Below, piece by piece: positions 36,207 to 44,371 of a stretch of DNA of 64,000 nucleotides (the stretch's first letter is position 1; every line of letters starts with the position of its first letter). The position numbers were made by a program, and so were the translations under genes. The notes beneath the pieces were generated by a model. It worked only from the letters and a program-made list of their open reading frames with translations. It had not been told where the DNA came from and did not search any database. This stretch comes from Bradyrhizobium sp. NFR13 (lineage in GTDB: Bacteria > Pseudomonadota > Alphaproteobacteria > Rhizobiales > Xanthobacteraceae), in assembly GCF_900114605.1 (NCBI RefSeq), contig NZ_FOTP01000001.1:1-64000 (forward strand), read 5' to 3'.

Positions 36207-37199
36207 TCAGTAGTCCCAGACGATCGGAACCCAGCGAAACGCGTCGCCATCGATCGCCACGTGGCCGGCGGACGGGAATGGCAGATGAGTCGCGACCAGT
36301 AATTCACCGCTGGCCGCCAGTTCCCGCAACAGACGGGTCCGCACGCGCGCTGCTTCTTCGGGATCGTGCTCGAAACCGTTGTGCCAATCGGGTTGGTCAA
36401 ACCCGACCGTGAACACAGCGTCGCCGGCGAAGGTCAGCGCGTCACCGCCGGATGCCAGGCGGACGACACTGTGTCCGGGCGTGTGGCCGCCGGTCCGACG
36501 CACGACGACTCCCGGCGCCAGTTCGTGCTCGTCCGTGAATGTCCGAAAATGCTTTCCATATTCGGCCATGAACCGCTTGGCGGTCGCCCGCAGCGCGTCC
36601 GGGAATCCGGGCGGCATTTGGGTGTGAGAGAAATCGGGCGCTTTCCAGAATTCGACCTCGGCGGCAGCCACGTGGATTCGCAGATCCGAACGCAACTGAT
36701 CCTTCACCCCTTCGACGAGCAGTCCGCCGATATGGTCCATATGCAAGTGCGTCAGCACGATATCGGTGACGCATGCAAGATCGATCTCGGCAGCGGCCAA
36801 TCGCTGGATCAGTTGTCCGGCCCGCGGCAAATGCAGGTCCGGGTCCAATCCCAGCCCGGCGTCGACAAGAATGGTCTGCTCACCACTCTGCACGACGACC
36901 ACGTTCAGCGGCCAGTCGAAAGCGTCCGGCGGCAGGAACATGTCGCGCATCCAGGCGGCCCGAACGGCGGGGTCTGCGTTATGTCCCAACATGGAGGTTG
37001 GGAGTGGCAACACGCCATCGCTGACCACCAGCACGTCGATGTCGCCGATTTTCACTGCATAGCGCGACGGAACGAGTTCGTTACGCCCCGACTTGGCGGG
37101 GGCTGATGTCGTATCAAGGTTCATGTGTTTCTCCTTCTGCGTATTTTGCTGGGTGTTTTGCTGAGTGCTTTTCCGAGTGGCTTGAATCGTCTGTGTCAT
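36207..37199 (-). CDS. MBL-fold metallo-hydrolase
   Basis: A 330-aa metallo-beta-lactamase-fold protein. The metal motif HLHMDH is at residues 151-156, with further ligands in GGHTPGHS and TFAGDAVF. It resembles quorum-quenching lactonases and related hydrolases, but the substrate is unknown. Two starts are possible: 37199 with GGAGG upstream, or 37124 (MNLDTTSAPAKSG) with GGAG upstream. The longer form adds 25 Thr/Gln/Lys-rich residues with a TQQN TQQN repeat and is probably less conserved. Confidence 0.85.
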   Translation of the reverse strand: MTQTIQATRKSTQQNTQQNTQKEKHMNLDTTSAPAKSGRNELVPSRYAVKIGDIDVLVVSDGVLPLPTSMLGHNADPAVRAAWMRDMFLPPDAFDWPLNVVVVQSGEQTILVDAGLGLDPDLHLPRAGQLIQRLAAAEIDLACVTDIVLTHLHMDHIGGLLVEGVKDQLRSDLRIHVAAAEVEFWKAPDFSHTQMPPGFPDALRATAKRFMAEYGKHFRTFTDEHELAPGVVVRRTGGHTPGHSVVRLASGGDALTFAGDAVFTVGFDQPDWHNGFEHDPEEAARVRTRLLRELAASGELLVATHLPFPSAGHVAIDGDAFRWVPIVWDY

Positions 37200-37278
37200 C
37201 TGTGAGTCCTCCTGGTTGATCGATTACGAGAGCTGGCCGCGCTCCTGCATGGAGCACGGTCCTTTCTTGTGTGAGGGG

Positions 37279-38484
37279 CTAGACTTCGGTCACATGCTCC
37301 GGATCGGCCGAGGCGAGAGCGGCAGCACGCTCGGGCTTCGGCGGATAAATCCAGACGGTGTTGATTTCCTTCTTGGTTTTCTTGGCGACGTCGCCAACCA
37401 TCTCGACCTTGCGGTCCCAGCCGCGCGTGAACAGTGCGCCGGCTTCGCCGAGGTCGAGACAGGTGACGTAGCCCTTCTGGTGATATGGCCTGGTCGCCAT
37501 GCGCAATAATTCGGCGGCGGCATTGTTGCCGGCAAAGGCGCCCATTCGCGTCGCATGCTGGCACGACATCAGCGCATAGTTGCCGACATCGTCGCTGGCC
37601 GCTCTGGCGGCATCGCCCGTGGCAAAGACGCCAGGTACCGAGGGTACGCGCAAATCGCGGTCGACCAGCAGCCGGCCGAAATTGTCGCGCTCGGCTGGGA
37701 TCTGCGTGGTCAGCGGCGCGGCGCGAATGCCTGCCGCCCAGATCACGGTCTCGGTTTCGATACGTTCGCCGTCGGACAGTGTGATCCCGGATGCATCCAG
37801 CGAGGCAACGCCGGCACCGAGCCTCGTCTCCACACCGAGTTTGCGCAGCGCTTCCTCGATGATGGGACGCGGACCCTCGCCCATGTCGGGGGCGATCGCA
37901 CTGTTTCGCTCGACGATGATAACGCGCGGCCGGGCGTCCTTGCCGAGGATCGCGCGAAGCCGTGCCGGCATCTCGGTCGCCGCTTCGATTCCCGTAAAGC
38001 CGCCGCCGGCCACAACGACCGTGTCGCGTCCGTTCGACGCCGACCGTTTGGCCAGGCCATGCAGATGCTTGTCGAGCGCGATTGCATCGTCGAGATTATC
38101 AACGCTGAAGCCATGCTCCGCGAGGCCGGGAATATTCGGACGGAACAGCCGGCTTCCGGTCGCGACGACCAGCCGATCATAGGCGAGCGACTGTCGCTTG
38201 TTGTTGGCGGTCGCAACCTGCACGATGCGGGATGCGGTGTCGATCGTCTCGGCGCTGCCTTTGATATAGACGACATCGATGGCCTTGAGGACATCCAGCA
38301 AAGGCGCCGTCAGGGTTTCGGGCTTCGGCTCATAGAGCCGCGGGCGAACCACCAGGGTCGGCTCGGGTGCGACCAGCGCGATCTCGAGCTCTTCGGGCGA
38401 AACGCCCTTGATGTCGCGCAGGCGGGCTGCGGAAAGTGCGGCGTACATGCCGGCGAAGCCGGCGCCTATGATGACTATTCGCAT
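37279..38484 (-). CDS. NAD(P)/FAD-dependent oxidoreductase (NDH-2-like)
   Basis: A 401-aa flavoprotein with two dinucleotide folds: IVIIGAGFAGMYAALSAARL (FAD, residues 2-22) and TVVVAGGGFTGIEAATEM (NADH, near 160). The FAD ribityl motif VPGVFATGDAARA lies near 290. The layout is that of type II NADH dehydrogenases and related quinone or ferredoxin reductases. It probably supplies or accepts electrons for the adjoining enzymes. It lies between the MBL hydrolase and an alpha/beta hydrolase on one strand. Confidence 0.87.
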   Translation of the reverse strand: MRIVIIGAGFAGMYAALSAARLRDIKGVSPEELEIALVAPEPTLVVRPRLYEPKPETLTAPLLDVLKAIDVVYIKGSAETIDTASRIVQVATANNKRQSLAYDRLVVATGSRLFRPNIPGLAEHGFSVDNLDDAIALDKHLHGLAKRSASNGRDTVVVAGGGFTGIEAATEMPARLRAILGKDARPRVIIVERNSAIAPDMGEGPRPIIEEALRKLGVETRLGAGVASLDASGITLSDGERIETETVIWAAGIRAAPLTTQIPAERDNFGRLLVDRDLRVPSVPGVFATGDAARAASDDVGNYALMSCQHATRMGAFAGNNAAAELLRMATRPYHQKGYVTCLDLGEAGALFTRGWDRKVEMVGDVAKKTKKEINTVWIYPPKPERAAALASADPEHVTEV

Positions 38485-38538
38485 TTTATTTTCTCCTTGG
38501 ATTTGAGTTGTTCCGATGCAAGGCGCAAAGCAAAGACG

Positions 38539-39528
38539 CTAGGCCGCTACGAACGCGAGCAGTTCGGCGTTCACGAGGTCGGCATTGGTCGTGCACATGC
38601 CGTGCGGCAGCCTCTCGTAGATTTTGAGGGTGCTCTGCTTCAGCAGTTTCGCCGATAGGGGAGCGGAGTCGGCGACGGGTACGATCTGGTCGTCATCACC
38701 GTGCATGACGAGTGTGGGCACCGTGATGCGCCGCAAGTCGTCGCTGAAGTCCGTCTCGGAGAACGCTTTGATGCCTTCGTAATGCGCCTTGGCGCTCCCC
38801 ATCATGCCTTGGCGCCACCAATTCCAGATGACCGCCTGGGATGCCTTGGTGCCTGGGCGGTTGTAGCCGTAGAACGGACCGCTCGCGAAATCGAGATAGA
38901 ATTGCGATCTGTTAGCGGCGAGCTGCTTGCGCAGGCCGTCGAACACTTCAATCGGCAAGCCGTCGGGATTGGCTTCCGTCTTCAGCATCAGCGGCGGCAC
39001 GGCACTGATCAACACGAGCTTGGCCACGCGATTCTCGCCATAACTCGCGACGTAGCGCGCGGCCTCGCCGCCGCCAGTTGAATGGCCGACATGAACGGCA
39101 TTGCGGAGATCGAGGTGCTGGACGACCGCTGCAACATCGGCTGCGTAGTGATCCATGTCGTGTCCGTCGCTCACCTGGCTCGAGCGACCGTGACCGCGGC
39201 GATCATGGGCGATGACGCGATAACCCTTGCCAACAAAGAACAGCATCTGGGTCTCCCAGTCGTCAGAACTCAGCGGCCAGCCGTGGTGAAAGACGATCGG
39301 TTGGGCGGACTTCGGTCCCCAGTCTTTGTAGAAAATCTGTGCGCCATCTTTGGTGGTGACGAAGGTCATGGGATCGTTCCTTTGAGCGGGGTACGGGGGA
39401 AGGCTTGTTTCTTTGCCGGTCGCCGACGTGGAACGAAGGGTTAGTGACATCGCGTACATGAGCGTGGTCGCGAGTACTTTCCGCCGCGAGGCGTTCGGGA
39501 GCCGGTTGATGTGGCTGTTCCAGTCCAT
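38539..39528 (-). CDS. Alpha/beta hydrolase, non-heme chloroperoxidase type, with possible Tat leader
   Basis: The catalytic domain begins [18 protein letters not shown] (ATG 39369, AGGA upstream, 276 aa). It carries [11 protein letters not shown], nucleophile Ser in [14 protein letters not shown], Asp in [11 protein letters not shown] and His in [10 protein letters not shown]. This triad fits cofactor-free haloperoxidase/esterases. The frame also opens at ATG 39528 with a good GGAG site. That adds 53 residues with [20 protein letters not shown], which looks like a twin-arginine export signal. If used, the enzyme would be periplasmic. Confidence 0.85.
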   Translation of the reverse strand: MDWNSHINRLPNASRRKVLATTLMYAMSLTLRSTSATGKETSLPPYPAQRNDPMTFVTTKDGAQIFYKDWGPKSAQPIVFHHGWPLSSDDWETQMLFFVGKGYRVIAHDRRGHGRSSQVSDGHDMDHYAADVAAVVQHLDLRNAVHVGHSTGGGEAARYVASYGENRVAKLVLISAVPPLMLKTEANPDGLPIEVFDGLRKQLAANRSQFYLDFASGPFYGYNRPGTKASQAVIWNWWRQGMMGSAKAHYEGIKAFSETDFSDDLRRITVPTLVMHGDDDQIVPVADSAPLSAKLLKQSTLKIYERLPHGMCTTNADLVNAELLAFVAA

Positions 39529-39625
39529 CGTTTATCTCCGTGCAGTTGGCTTGGCAGGATGATTTCTAGCGAACCACCTGTGCCGCTGCGCCAGAGCGAT
39601 TGACGTACCTGTCGAGAGATTGCTG

Positions 39626-40568
39626 CTAACGCGTCCGTCGTCGCCAATCGCTTGGACTCTCGCCGGTCAGCTTCCTGAACGCCGCTGCGAAGGCTGTCTG
39701 CGACGCATAGCCAAGCGCCGCCCACCGACACGACCGATGCGTCGGTGTCGCGCAGCATGTTCATGGCCTGCTCGAGCCGGTGTTGGCGCAACCAGGCATG
39801 TGGTGAAAGCCCGGTGCTTTCCTTGAAAGCGCGGCAGAAATGAAAGCGCGACAGGCCGGCATCCGAGGCCAAAGCGGAAAGAGAAACGTCCGTATCGCTG
39901 TCGGAGCGTAAACGTTCGATGGCACGTAGCAGCGTCTTCGGCGCCAGGCCGCCCACGGTCTGCTGGAACGTGGCTGGCGCGCCGGTATGCGCAGCCAGCA
40001 GGCGCGTGGCCAGAAGATCCGTCATTTGCTGCCTGAACAGGGCATCCAGAGCCGCGTTGCCCTCCAGGACATCCGCCGCACTTATGAGCAACCGCGATGT
40101 GATGGGATCGGGATGCGCCGTTCGCTCCAGAAGGTCGCCGGGAGCGGCGACGTCGGCTTCGCGGGCAACGCGCTCGAGGATTGTGTGCGGAAGATAGAGC
40201 TGAACGACATCAACGGGTTTTGGAATATCCCATCGGGAGCTCGATCCTTCTGGAATGATGATCACGACCCCGGGACGAAACGTTCCAATCGCAACCGATC
40301 TTCCTGAGCGCCGCTCCATGCGCTGCATCGAACCATTGTAAGCCATGATGACGTGATGGGTCATGGGCTCGACGACGTCGTGCAACGGCTCGTGTTTCCA
40401 GTGGGTGATTCCGGCACCTGAGGCGTCCAAAGCCATGTGAAACGGTGTGGTCCCAAGCACGCGGGCCATCTCGTCACCGGCGGAACGCCGATCGGCATGG
40501 GACGGAGTTTCCTGAGGCGCCTCGGATGCGGCTGCCGGGTCATTCGAACGATCGCGAGGCCTGGTCAT
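39626..40568 (-). pseudogene. AraC-family regulator with a frameshift in the second helix-turn-helix
   Basis: The intact part (residues 1-283) has an AraC-type N-terminal ligand domain and the first HTH of the DNA-binding domain (LSALASDAGLSRFHFCRAFKESTGLSPHAWLRQHRLEQAMNML). After SVGG near 39720 the frame becomes nonsense and reads on to 39441. One base out of frame, the expected second HTH appears: GALGYASQTAFAAAFRKLTGESPSDWRRRTR, then a stop at 39626. So one extra base (or two missing) has broken the gene, unless it is a sequencing error. It precedes four enzyme genes on the same strand that it probably regulated. Confidence 0.8.
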
Positions 40569-40783
40569 GGACGTACACCCGCATCAAGCACTCGTGTGCA
40601 TCCGGTGAAGCCAGTACCGCCTATGACGACAATCCTCATGGCTTTCCTCCGATTGTTCGGGCCATCCGTGGCCTTGCTCCTGAAAGCACTGCCAGAATGC
40701 GCGCGTACGGGTCGGAAAGCCTTGTGGCCGTCATGCATTGCGGTTGAATTTTCCTTGGCTTCTCGTCCAACCGGCGCGCGGGC
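40569..40783. other. Intergenic sequence without a recognisable gene
   Basis: Several frames are open here, but none shows a known domain or a good start, and they overlap one another. It should contain the promoter of the AraC gene and whatever remains upstream of the winged-helix pseudogene. Confidence 0.4.
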
Positions 40784-40983
40784 GTGCCGTTTTCATTCGA
40801 AAATGATGCCTGGACGCCGATCGGCCCGAGCTCAAGCGAGGCGCCGAGCTCGTCGCTGCTGAACCGAAGCTGTTCGATCTGCTGCTCTTTTTTGGTCCAG
40901 AACCGGACACAGGCCGTGACAAGAGCACCTTCAAAGATCGTTTGGGACGGACGGATCACAGGAGAATTCGGCGAACGCGGATA
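40784..40983 (+). pseudogene. Decayed winged-helix (OmpR/CadC-type) DNA-binding domain
   Basis: Joining three reading frames recovers a familiar domain: VPFSFENDA (40784 on), then LDADRPELKRGAELVAAEPKLFDLLLF (from about 40811), then FLVQNRTQAV and IVWDGRI (from about 40888). This matches the N-terminal winged helix of regulators that read FENY-LDTDRRELRRG-ELVAVEPQVFDLLLYLVQNRDRVVSK-DLI--VW-GRI. Two frameshifts and loss of everything after GRI mark it as a remnant. The rest of the parent gene is absent. Confidence 0.7.
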
Positions 40984-41033
40984 AGGAAATGCCGAGACCA
41001 ACGACGAGGTATCGCGCCTTCGTCTCCGAAGGT

Positions 41034-41059
41034 GGCGGATTGCGCTGCGCTAATCCGCC
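41034..41059. repeat. GGCGGATT...AATCCGCC palindromic element
   Basis: GGCGGATT and AATCCGCC flank GCGCTGCGCT in a 26-base hairpin. Sequences of this form are scattered between genes in Bradyrhizobium-like genomes. It lies in the gap after the winged-helix pseudogene, which otherwise (40984-41136) holds nothing I recognise. Confidence 0.65.
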
Positions 41060-41136
41060 CTACACGTTACTGATCGCATTCCTCGGCCAGGCGCCAGCAA
41101 TCGATGGGGCTGCTACGCTCGACCCATCCGTAACGC

Positions 41137-41577
41137 TCACACTTTGGCAAGCCGTTGCACCAGGGCCTCTGTGAGCACTTTCAGCTCGGCCAGCGCGACG
41201 TCGGGAGGCGCGACGTCAATGTCATGCACATGCCAATAGGTCACGCGATCTTCCCAGCCCGGAAAACGCTCCGCCAATAAGGTGCGGTGCTCGGCCTCTT
41301 TCACGGCCACGACCATATCGGATGCTTCAAGCGCATCATGCGTACAGACCGCCGGCATGCGCGATGCCCCGAGGGGCGAGATGCCATCGATGGTGAGCGC
41401 GTCGATGGTCTGCCATGCCATCGGGCCGACATTGTCCTTGCCCCGCTCGATGGCCAGAGCGTGCGACGTTGCTTCCCAGTCCAGGCGGGCGCGGCGCGCC
41501 AGGTGATTGAAGAGTTCTTCCGCATAGCGGCTGCGATAGTAGTTGCCGGTGCAGAGGAAGAGGACGGTCCTGGCCAT
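41137..41577 (-). CDS. Low-molecular-weight protein-tyrosine-phosphatase-like protein
   Basis: A 146-aa protein from ATG 41577. The P-loop C-x5-R-S appears at the N-terminus (VLFLCTGNYYRSRYAEELF, Cys9 and Arg15). The usual C-terminal Asp-Pro general acid is not obvious; HDIDVAPPD near residue 120 may replace it. The family includes tyrosine phosphatases and arsenate reductases. The target is unknown. The frame is open upstream to 41874, but that overlaps the divergent gene. Confidence 0.82.
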   Translation of the reverse strand: MARTVLFLCTGNYYRSRYAEELFNHLARRARLDWEATSHALAIERGKDNVGPMAWQTIDALTIDGISPLGASRMPAVCTHDALEASDMVVAVKEAEHRTLLAERFPGWEDRVTYWHVHDIDVAPPDVALAELKVLTEALVQRLAKV

Positions 41578-41722
41578 GGCCGAGTGTGTTTTGTCGCGCC
41601 TGCATTTGTCAATTGCACCGCCCTCGCCGCCCGCACGGCGCCGAAGGCCCATGGACCCCGCAGCCATTTTGCTGGATTGTGTCCTCCTTGCGCCCAGCGA
41701 ATCATTCTTCAGAGGACCCCTT

Positions 41723-42160
41723 ATGTCGCGCTCGCTTTTCCGCACCACCCTCGTCGCCGCTCTCGCTTTGATCGGCGCAAGCGCTTCCTCTGCAGCTTTC
41801 GCCGATAGCGGCACGATCCGCATCAATGTGCTGAAGGGCGGCTGGTTCATCGGCGCATCGGGCGGTTCGGGCACGCTGACCTTTCGCGGGCGAACCTATC
41901 CGCTGTCGATCGGCGGATTGAGCGCAGGCCTCGTCTTCGGCGCATCGCAGACCTATCTGTCCGGCCGCGTCAGCCGCATCAACAGCCCCGGCGATGTGGC
42001 CGGCGTCTACGGCGCAGGCGGCGCGGGTGCTGCCGTCGGCCGCGGCGTCAGCGCCATCGTGCTCACCAACGAGAAAGGCGCGCTGCTGGAATTGAGCGGC
42101 CGCCAGACGGGCCTGATGGTCAATGCCGATCTCTCGGGCCTCGCCATCTCGCTGAAGTAA
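41723..42160 (+). CDS. Exported Gly-rich hypothetical protein (DUF1134/EipA-like look)
   Basis: A 145-aa protein with a signal peptide (MSRSLFRTTLVAALALIGASASSAAFA, cut near residue 27). The mature part is Gly/Ala-rich and beta-like (INVLKGGWFIGASGGSGTLTFRGRTYPLSIGGLSAGLVFGASQTYLSG ... LSGRQTGLMVNADLSGLAISLK). It loosely recalls DUF1134/EipA envelope proteins, without certainty. ATG 41723 starts the signal peptide; an upstream open frame is not needed. Confidence 0.75.
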   Translation: MSRSLFRTTLVAALALIGASASSAAFADSGTIRINVLKGGWFIGASGGSGTLTFRGRTYPLSIGGLSAGLVFGASQTYLSGRVSRINSPGDVAGVYGAGGAGAAVGRGVSAIVLTNEKGALLELSGRQTGLMVNADLSGLAISLK

Positions 42161-42180
42161 GCGGCGAGCGCTAAAGCGGA

Positions 42181-42211
42181 GCACGGACGCCTTGCTGCAA
42201 GGCGCCCGTGC
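42181..42211. terminator. Strong hairpin after the exported Gly-rich gene
   Basis: Two 15-base arms (GCACGGACGCCTTGC / GCAAGGCGCCCGTGC, one A-C mismatch) around a single T begin 21 bases after the stop. No T-run follows, so termination may be rho-assisted. The rest of 42161-42555 shows no gene. Confidence 0.6.
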
Positions 42212-42555
42212 AAACACATATCCGCGAAACGGACGTCCCGGCGCGCGGCAGCGCGCATGCGAGGATGCCGCTTGATCAAGCCCCTATTCAGCGAAGTGGC
42301 AGGGGTGATCGATCGCGCAAATGTGCACGCGACGTCATCGTGGCTTCACATTTGCTAAAGATTCTATCGATCTCTTTTTGCGCGCACGTGTGCAGCGCAA
42401 TGCGCTCGATGCGATGTCGCGCAACACCGCATGAAGGTTCAAGACCCAAGCTTCAAAACAATGTCATTAGCCGTCATCGACGTTTCATCGGACGGGCCAA
42501 GATAGGCCCCAATGCGCCAGCACGGTCCGCGCAGCTCGAAACGACGGAGTGAATC

Positions 42556-42774
42556 ATGACGACCGACCCGACACCGAAGTTCGACGCAAGTTATGTGGCC
42601 ACGCTGCGCCAGGTGCTGGATATCGCCGTGCAGCAGATCGCTGTGCAGCATCGTACGCCGGCGACGAAGGCGATGATGGCGGAGACCATCGTGCGCCATG
42701 CGGCCGGCGGTATCACCGATGCCCATGCGCTCGTGTCGCATGCCGTGACCGCAGGCGCGAACGGCGCGCCATAA
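42556..42774 (+). CDS. Small hypothetical helical protein
   Basis: A 72-aa protein with GGAG upstream of ATG 42556: MTTDPTPKFDASYVATLRQVLDIAVQQIAV ... MMAETIVRHAAGGITDAHALVSHAV. It is probably all-helical. No family recognised. Confidence 0.62.
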   Translation: MTTDPTPKFDASYVATLRQVLDIAVQQIAVQHRTPATKAMMAETIVRHAAGGITDAHALVSHAVTAGANGAP

Positions 42775-42896
42775 CATTGCTGCGCAATCCTTCGCAACGC
42801 GAAGAACTAAACCTGCCACGTATTTGATGGCATGCCGCCACGTCTTCGCCAAACCGGGCAGCGAAGTTCCATCGAAGCCGATGGAAAACGACACTG

Positions 42897-43085
42897 ATGA
42901 TTATGGCAGAAAATTATTTCAGAGACCGTGCGGACGATTGCAACCGCCTCGCCCGCGAGGAAAGCGATCTGGAGATGCGCGGCATGCTCTGCGATCTCGA
43001 ACTGGATTATCGCGCCAAGGCACTCCATGCCGCAGCGCAGGGCTGGCGCGACGCACCGCGATATTTCGAATTGGCTGAGGCGTAG
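42897..43085 (+). CDS. Small hypothetical protein
   Basis: A 62-aa protein (or 60 from ATG 42903): MAENYFRDRADDCNRLAREESDLEMRGMLCDLELDYRAKALHAAAQGW. The YFRDRADDCNRLARE block is a pattern seen in many unnamed rhizobial small proteins. A palindromic repeat follows its stop. Confidence 0.65.
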   Translation: MIMAENYFRDRADDCNRLAREESDLEMRGMLCDLELDYRAKALHAAAQGWRDAPRYFELAEA

Positions 43086-43103
43086 GGCGCACTCAACGAT
43101 TTC

Positions 43104-43160
43104 CTCGTCATTCCCCGGCGCACGAAATGGTGCGCCGGACGGCGCGCCCCGGAATGACAG
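43104..43160. repeat. Palindromic GTCATTCCGG-type repeat, copy 4
   Basis: CTCGTCATTCCCCGGCGC at the left and CGCCCCGGAATGACAG at the right enclose a CACGAAATGGTGCG hairpin. It lies between convergent genes and may act as a bidirectional terminator. Confidence 0.8.
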
Positions 43161-43174
43161 TGTGGGTATTCTCT

Positions 43175-44182
43175 CTACGCCTTCACCAGCCGTACCTGAG
43201 TGCCCCAGGGATCGGCGATCCCAACGCCATCCGCGATCGACTCGCCTGACAGGCCCGCGGCCGCAAGGCGGCGCTTGCGGTCGGCCATCACGGCATCATC
43301 GGCAATACGGAGCGAGAACCAGGCGAGCCCGGTCTCCTGCGCATTGCGCGGACCGCTGCCAGCGCTCTGCCAGGTATTGATGCCGATGTGATGGTGATAG
43401 CGGCCCGACGACAGGAAGGCGACACCCGGCCGGCCGAGCCGCGTCGGCTCCATCCCGATCAGCCCCTCATAAAAATTGCGACCGCGCGCGACATCGCCGA
43501 CACGCAGATGCATGTGCCCGATGCGCAGCGCCTTCGGCGCGGCGTGATACTGATCGCGGGTCGTATCCATCTGTGCCACGATATTGTCGATGTCGAGCTG
43601 GTCGGTCCCCATGGTAACCGTGTCGCCGGTCCATTTCCACGCCGACGGCGGCCGGTCCGAATAGACCTCGATGCCGTTGCCCTCGGGATCGGTGAGATAG
43701 GACGCTTCGCTGACGTGATGATCGGCGAAACCGTCGAACGGCGTGCGCGCCAGCGCGGCATGGACAAGCCAGCGCGCGAAATCGGCGCGGCTCGGCATCA
43801 GGAACGCGGTGTGAAACAGTCCGGCTGTGGTCTGCGCTTCCAGCGGCGCATCGGGTCGATGGATCAGATGCAACAGCGCCACGCCGTCGACGCCGAGCAC
43901 GACCTCGGTCTTGCTATCACTGATGGTGCCAAGCTTGAGCAGATCCGTGTAGTAGCTGCGCATCTTGCCGAGGTCGCGGACACGAAGCGCGGCGGCACCG
44001 ATCCGCATCGGCGTCTGTTGCGCGAAGGGGAGTGGTGCGACCGCTAGCGGCGACGATGCGACCGTACCGGAATCGACGCCGCCCTCGGCACGCACCGCGC
44101 CCATCAGCGCGGCCTGGCTGGCAGCAAAGGCGGCGAGCTTCATCACCTGTCGGCGTGTGGTCATGCGGAAGTCCATGCGCAA
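43175..44182 (-). CDS. Tat-exported double-VOC (glyoxalase/extradiol-dioxygenase-like) protein
   Basis: A 335-aa protein with a strong twin-arginine signal (TTRRQVMKLAAFAASQAALM, residues ~8-27). Two VOC half-domains follow: RIGAAALRVRDLGKMRSYYTDLLKLGTI (~60-175) and RIGHMHLRVGDVARGRNFYEGLIGMEPT (~215-330). The His/Glu metal positions are likely in HTAF, GNGIEVYSD and HHIGINTW. The order resembles CatE-like catechol 2,3-dioxygenases, but export is unusual. It diverges from a tannase-family gene. Confidence 0.85.
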   Translation of the reverse strand: MRMDFRMTTRRQVMKLAAFAASQAALMGAVRAEGGVDSGTVASSPLAVAPLPFAQQTPMRIGAAALRVRDLGKMRSYYTDLLKLGTISDSKTEVVLGVDGVALLHLIHRPDAPLEAQTTAGLFHTAFLMPSRADFARWLVHAALARTPFDGFADHHVSEASYLTDPEGNGIEVYSDRPPSAWKWTGDTVTMGTDQLDIDNIVAQMDTTRDQYHAAPKALRIGHMHLRVGDVARGRNFYEGLIGMEPTRLGRPGVAFLSSGRYHHHIGINTWQSAGSGPRNAQETGLAWFSLRIADDAVMADRKRRLAAAGLSGESIADGVGIADPWGTQVRLVKA

Positions 44183-44371
44183 GAATGGATTCAGGAATGG
44201 ATCATTGTGGATAGCAGGCGACCATACGGGGTCAAATCACATCGCTGTAGGTCCAGTTCACTGGGCCTTTTTAACATAATGTTACGTTCAAGCACCGTTT
44301 TGGTAGTTGATCGCAGAAGCGAAGTGAGGAGAACTCACCCCAACACAAAAACAAGACAGACGGGAAACGCC

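Noticed and set aside
39441-39625. C-terminal extension of the AraC protein as real sequence
   Set aside because: It lies after the frameshift, has no family resemblance and overlaps the next gene; the restored frame ends at 39626.
39715-39725. Programmed ribosomal frameshift in the AraC gene
   Set aside because: No recognisable slippery heptamer or downstream structure is evident; mutation or sequencing error is simpler.
40636-41001. Possible 121-aa minus-strand gene
   Set aside because: No domain or ribosome site; the opposite strand shows a decayed winged-helix domain instead.
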